Shown: positions 34,103-34,361 of the stretch, piece after piece | Position numbering within the stretch: position 1 is the first letter of the stretch | How the letters are laid out: every line of letters begins with the position of its first letter | DNA from: Patescibacteria group bacterium | Lineage (GTDB): Bacteria > Patescibacteriota > Patescibacteriia > UBA9934 > GWF2-40-263 | Length of the DNA stretch: 34,361 bases | NCBI GenBank assembly: GCA_018814025.1 | Contig: JAHJAM010000006.1 | Coordinates: 1 to 34,361, forward strand | Direction: 5' to 3' | Translations under genes and position numbers: made by a program | Notes under the pieces: generated by a model | Seen by the model: only the letters and a program-made list of their open reading frames with translations | The model's database searches: none | Told to the model about the DNA's origin: nothing

Positions 34103-34131
34103 AGATTAGCAAAAAAAACCGGTTTTGTCAA
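34103..34131 (-). promoter_or_regulatory. Promoter of the coiled-coil gene with palindromic spacer
   Basis: On the minus strand, perfect TTGACA (34126-34131), a 17-nt spacer and TAATCT (34103-34108). The spacer contains the perfect palindrome AAAACCGGTTTT (34115-34126), placed where a regulator could act. Confidence 0.6.
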
Positions 34132-34174
34132 GGGTTGATCATCCGGTTCTGAATTCGCGAATGGTCGGATCAAT

Positions 34175-34207
34175 AAAAAAACCGGCCTTTCTTGCGAAAA
34201 ACCGGTT
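34175..34207 (-). terminator. Terminator of the gene at the right edge
   Basis: AACCGGCCTTTC (34180-34191) pairs with GAAAAACCGGTT (34196-34207) at 10 of 12 positions around TTGC. On the minus strand a T-run follows (34175-34181). It sits about 20 bases beyond the stop of the right-edge gene. Confidence 0.65.
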
Positions 34208-34225
34208 CGTTGAGCCAATAAAGAG

Positions 34226-34361
34226 CTACGGCAGAGGCGGAGCCTCCAAGAGGCTGGACCGCGGGACGCCTTCGCTCAGGTCGTCCAGTGGGGTCATGAG
34301 GGGCTTGCTGTACCCCTCACACTTCACAATATACATCCGGGTATTTTTACCCGGATCGAAG
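34226..34361 (-). CDS. C-terminal end of an unidentified leftward gene, cut by the window edge
   Basis: On the minus strand a frame enters from the right edge and ends at TAG (34226-34228), giving 44 residues: FDPGKNTRMYIVKCEG, then YSKPLMTPLDDLSEGVPRS, then SLLEAPPLP. The following terminator hairpin supports a real gene end. An in-frame ATG at 34336 could alternatively begin a 36-residue peptide, but no ribosome site precedes it, so a longer gene running out of the window is more likely. No family is recognised. Confidence 0.55.
   Translation of the reverse strand, partial: FDPGKNTRMYIVKCEGYSKPLMTPLDDLSEGVPRSSLLEAPPLP
34335..34356. other. Perfect 9-bp hairpin near the right edge
   Basis: ATCCGGGTA and TACCCGGAT enclose a 4-base T-rich loop on the plus strand. 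It overlaps the partial leftward coding frame (codons for DPGKNTR). It may be just a codon-level coincidence, or a regulatory hairpin if the frame really begins at ATG 34336. Confidence 0.4.

Noticed and set aside
34026-34112. Upstream extension of the coiled-coil protein
   Set aside because: It skips the perfect AGGAGG before ATG 34025, and the extension overlaps the -10 region.

Overview
The window looks like chromosome from a Candidate Phyla Radiation (Patescibacteria) bacterium. The indications are a bS21 ribosomal protein of the CPR type, an FtsZ ending in the IPAFIRKKM-like tail, very large secreted proteins headed by a two-helix pilin-like membrane module, Pro-rich single-pass proteins with thrombospondin type 3 loops, compact gene spacing, and few Shine-Dalgarno sequences in the housekeeping genes. 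No rank below the superphylum can be fixed from the sequence. There is no plasmid or phage replication gene, no transposase and no CRISPR array. No gene-free stretch exceeds about 300 bases.

Layout. (1) 1-6299: two tandem surface proteins, the first cut by the window edge, both ending in a peptidoglycan-binding domain. (2) 6378-9133: tRNA-Val, lepB and hisS, then the decayed 3' end of another surface-protein gene, then rpsU with its own promoter, a hairpin terminator and a repeat-like hairpin. (3) 9165-9905: yqeY, unusually fused to a membrane module resembling the pilin-like modules that follow, closed by a strong terminator. (4) 10052-25275: a long, tightly packed rightward block with two large secreted proteins (607 and 3358 residues), three membrane-anchored TSP3 proteins, ybeY and dgkA. 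(5) 25276-30094: ftsA, ftsZ, nrdR and pyk, mostly as separate units with hairpin terminators. (6) 30111-34361: everything is leftward. There is a small CxxC protein, tRNA-Asp, a DUF134 regulator, an RsuA/RluB pseudouridine synthase, two unrecognised single-membrane-segment proteins, and the tail of another gene at the right edge.

How the genes may work together. Region 4 reads as a cell-surface assembly. The 607- and 3358-residue proteins would be held in the membrane by the same signal-peptide plus two-helix head and expose Ig-like, IPT/TIG, Cys-rich DUF4215 and von Willebrand A domains. The TSP3 proteins downstream would sit in the same membrane with calcium-binding loops outside. Adhesion to a host or partner cell is the natural inference for a CPR organism, but nothing here proves it. 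LepB, encoded nearby, is the expected protease for the signal peptides. The accessory genes of region 6 differ from the rest: they have consensus TTGACA-17 nt promoters, hairpin-containing leaders and perfect AGGAG(G) ribosome sites.
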